A DNA stretch of 14,492 bases from Clostridiales bacterium (GTDB lineage Bacteria; Bacillota; Clostridia; Oscillospirales; Butyricicoccaceae): positions 5,362 through 19,853 of the forward strand of contig DYCA01000028.1 of the NCBI GenBank assembly GCA_019418305.1. The letters run 5' to 3'. Within the stretch, counting starts at the first letter, position 1; the number at the start of each line of letters is the position of its first letter. Below are positions 13,774 to 14,492 of this stretch, in pieces. A program made the translations under genes and the position numbers. The notes beneath the pieces were generated by a model. That model did no database searches and was not told the DNA's origin. It saw only the letters and a list, made by a program, of their open reading frames with translations.

Positions 13774-14492
13774 ATGGTATCGCGTGTCTTCTCAGCCGGC
13801 CTGCGTGGCATCGATGGATATATCGTCACGGCCGAATGCTTTCTGTCCAGCGGCCTGCCCCGTTTGGATATCGTTGGCCTGCCGACCGGCGCGGTCAGCG
13901 AAGCTGGGGAGCGTGTGCGCGCCGCAGTCAAATCCCGCGGCTTCGACTGGCCGGTTTCCCGCCTGACGGTCAACCTCGCTCCCGCGGATACCAAAAAGGC
14001 CGGCGCCGCCTATGACCTTCCGATTCTGCTTTCCATCCTTGCGGCCGCGGGCGAGATCGATCCCCTGCCGCAGGACGCCGTCTTTCTCGGCGAGTTGTCC
14101 CTGACCGGCGAGCTGCGTCCGGTGTGCGGCGCACTTTCTATGGCGCTCGCCGTGCGGGACGCCGGCTTCCGAACGGTATTTGTCCCACAGCAGAACGCGG
14201 CCGAGGCCGCCTATGCCGCCGGCGTCACCGTGCTGCCGGCGGCCGGCCTGGACGACCTGCTCGCCCACCTGAACGGGCGCCGCCCGCTTTCTCCCTGTCT
14301 CCCGCCTGCCGCGCCGCCGCCGTGCAGCGCGCCCCTCGATTTCTCGCACGTCATGGGGCAGCACGCGGTCAAGCGCGCGCTCGAGATCGCCGCTGCGGGC
14401 GGACACAATATTATTCTCTCCGGCCCGCCCGGGTCGGGCAAGAGCATGATGGCAAAATGCTTCCCCACCATCCTGCCGCCTCTGTCCGATGC
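13774..14492 (+). CDS. comM: ComM/YifB-type Mg-chelatase-like AAA ATPase, N-terminal part
   Basis: The gene runs off the window end; 239 codons are seen of about 500 in the family. It starts MVSRVFSAGLRGIDGYIVTA and carries the LonC-like N-terminal domain with GLPRLDIVGLPTGAVSEAGERVRAA (partly), LTVNLAPADTKKAGAAYDLPI at 64-84 and FLGELSLTGELRPVCGAL at 104-121. After a Pro-rich link (about 171-188) the Mg-chelatase ATPase domain begins with FSHVMGQHAVKRALEIAAAGGHN and Walker A GPPGSGKS at 217-224. Known ComM is a helicase that promotes branch migration in natural transformation; in Firmicutes the role is less clear. GGAGGGG at 13761-13767 precedes the ATG. It is richer in GC than its neighbours by eye. 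Confidence 0.93.
   Translation, partial: MVSRVFSAGLRGIDGYIVTAECFLSSGLPRLDIVGLPTGAVSEAGERVRAAVKSRGFDWPVSRLTVNLAPADTKKAGAAYDLPILLSILAAAGEIDPLPQDAVFLGELSLTGELRPVCGALSMALAVRDAGFRTVFVPQQNAAEAAYAAGVTVLPAAGLDDLLAHLNGRRPLSPCLPPAAPPPCSAPLDFSHVMGQHAVKRALEIAAAGGHNIILSGPPGSGKSMMAKCFPTILPPLSD

Noticed and set aside
1..14492. CRISPR array, tRNA, rRNA or insertion sequence
   Set aside because: No regularly spaced repeats, cloverleaf, ribosomal RNA segment, transposase or terminal inverted repeats were recognised by reading both strands.

Overview
The window looks like a chromosomal segment of an anaerobic, fermentative, Gram-positive Clostridia bacterium. Gene content fits an Oscillospiraceae/Butyricicoccaceae-type gut Firmicute: a one-chain pyruvate:ferredoxin oxidoreductase, a stand-alone phosphotransacetylase, the C-terminal half of the sporulation sigma factor SigG, and strong AGGAGG-type ribosome sites with sigma-A promoters. 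Base composition is moderately GC-rich by eye (not computed). The genus is inference.

Layout. Bases 1-283 hold the end of a SLOG/DUF1273-type gene, closed by a two-way terminator shared with the convergent branched-chain aminotransferase gene ilvE (357-1424, minus). A divergent promoter pair (1465-1541) serves ilvE and, on the plus strand, a secreted protein with a stalk-like domain and a polysaccharide-deacetylase-like domain whose catalytic motifs are missing; its best start is a rare ATC codon. Next, on the minus strand, comes the intact C-terminal part of sigG (2812-3300), joined abruptly to a large serine recombinase gene (3326-4702). A 62-codon ORF overlaps the recombinase start by 4 bp. 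The 5' half of sigG is not in the window.

Right of this, core metabolism resumes: pta (5089-6063) with its own promoter and a leader hairpin, a small membrane-anchored protein of unknown function (6171-6587), and a minus-strand operon reading from 9677 down to 6605 (DUF2461 protein, DEDDh exonuclease, two-helix membrane protein, AI-2E family permease). Then comes the 1186-residue nifJ/por gene (9899-13459, minus). It is divergent from the start of a ComM/YifB-type Mg-chelatase-like ATPase gene (13774 to the window end).

How the genes work together. Nifj/PFOR makes acetyl-CoA and reduced ferredoxin from pyruvate. Pta turns acetyl-CoA into acetyl phosphate for ATP formation by an acetate kinase that is not encoded here. 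ilvE handles branched-chain amino acids. The most unusual part is the sigG/recombinase junction. It resembles the elements that interrupt sigK (skin) in bacilli and clostridia, but hits a forespore sigma factor, and the missing gene half is separated from it by at least 10 kb of apparently core genes.
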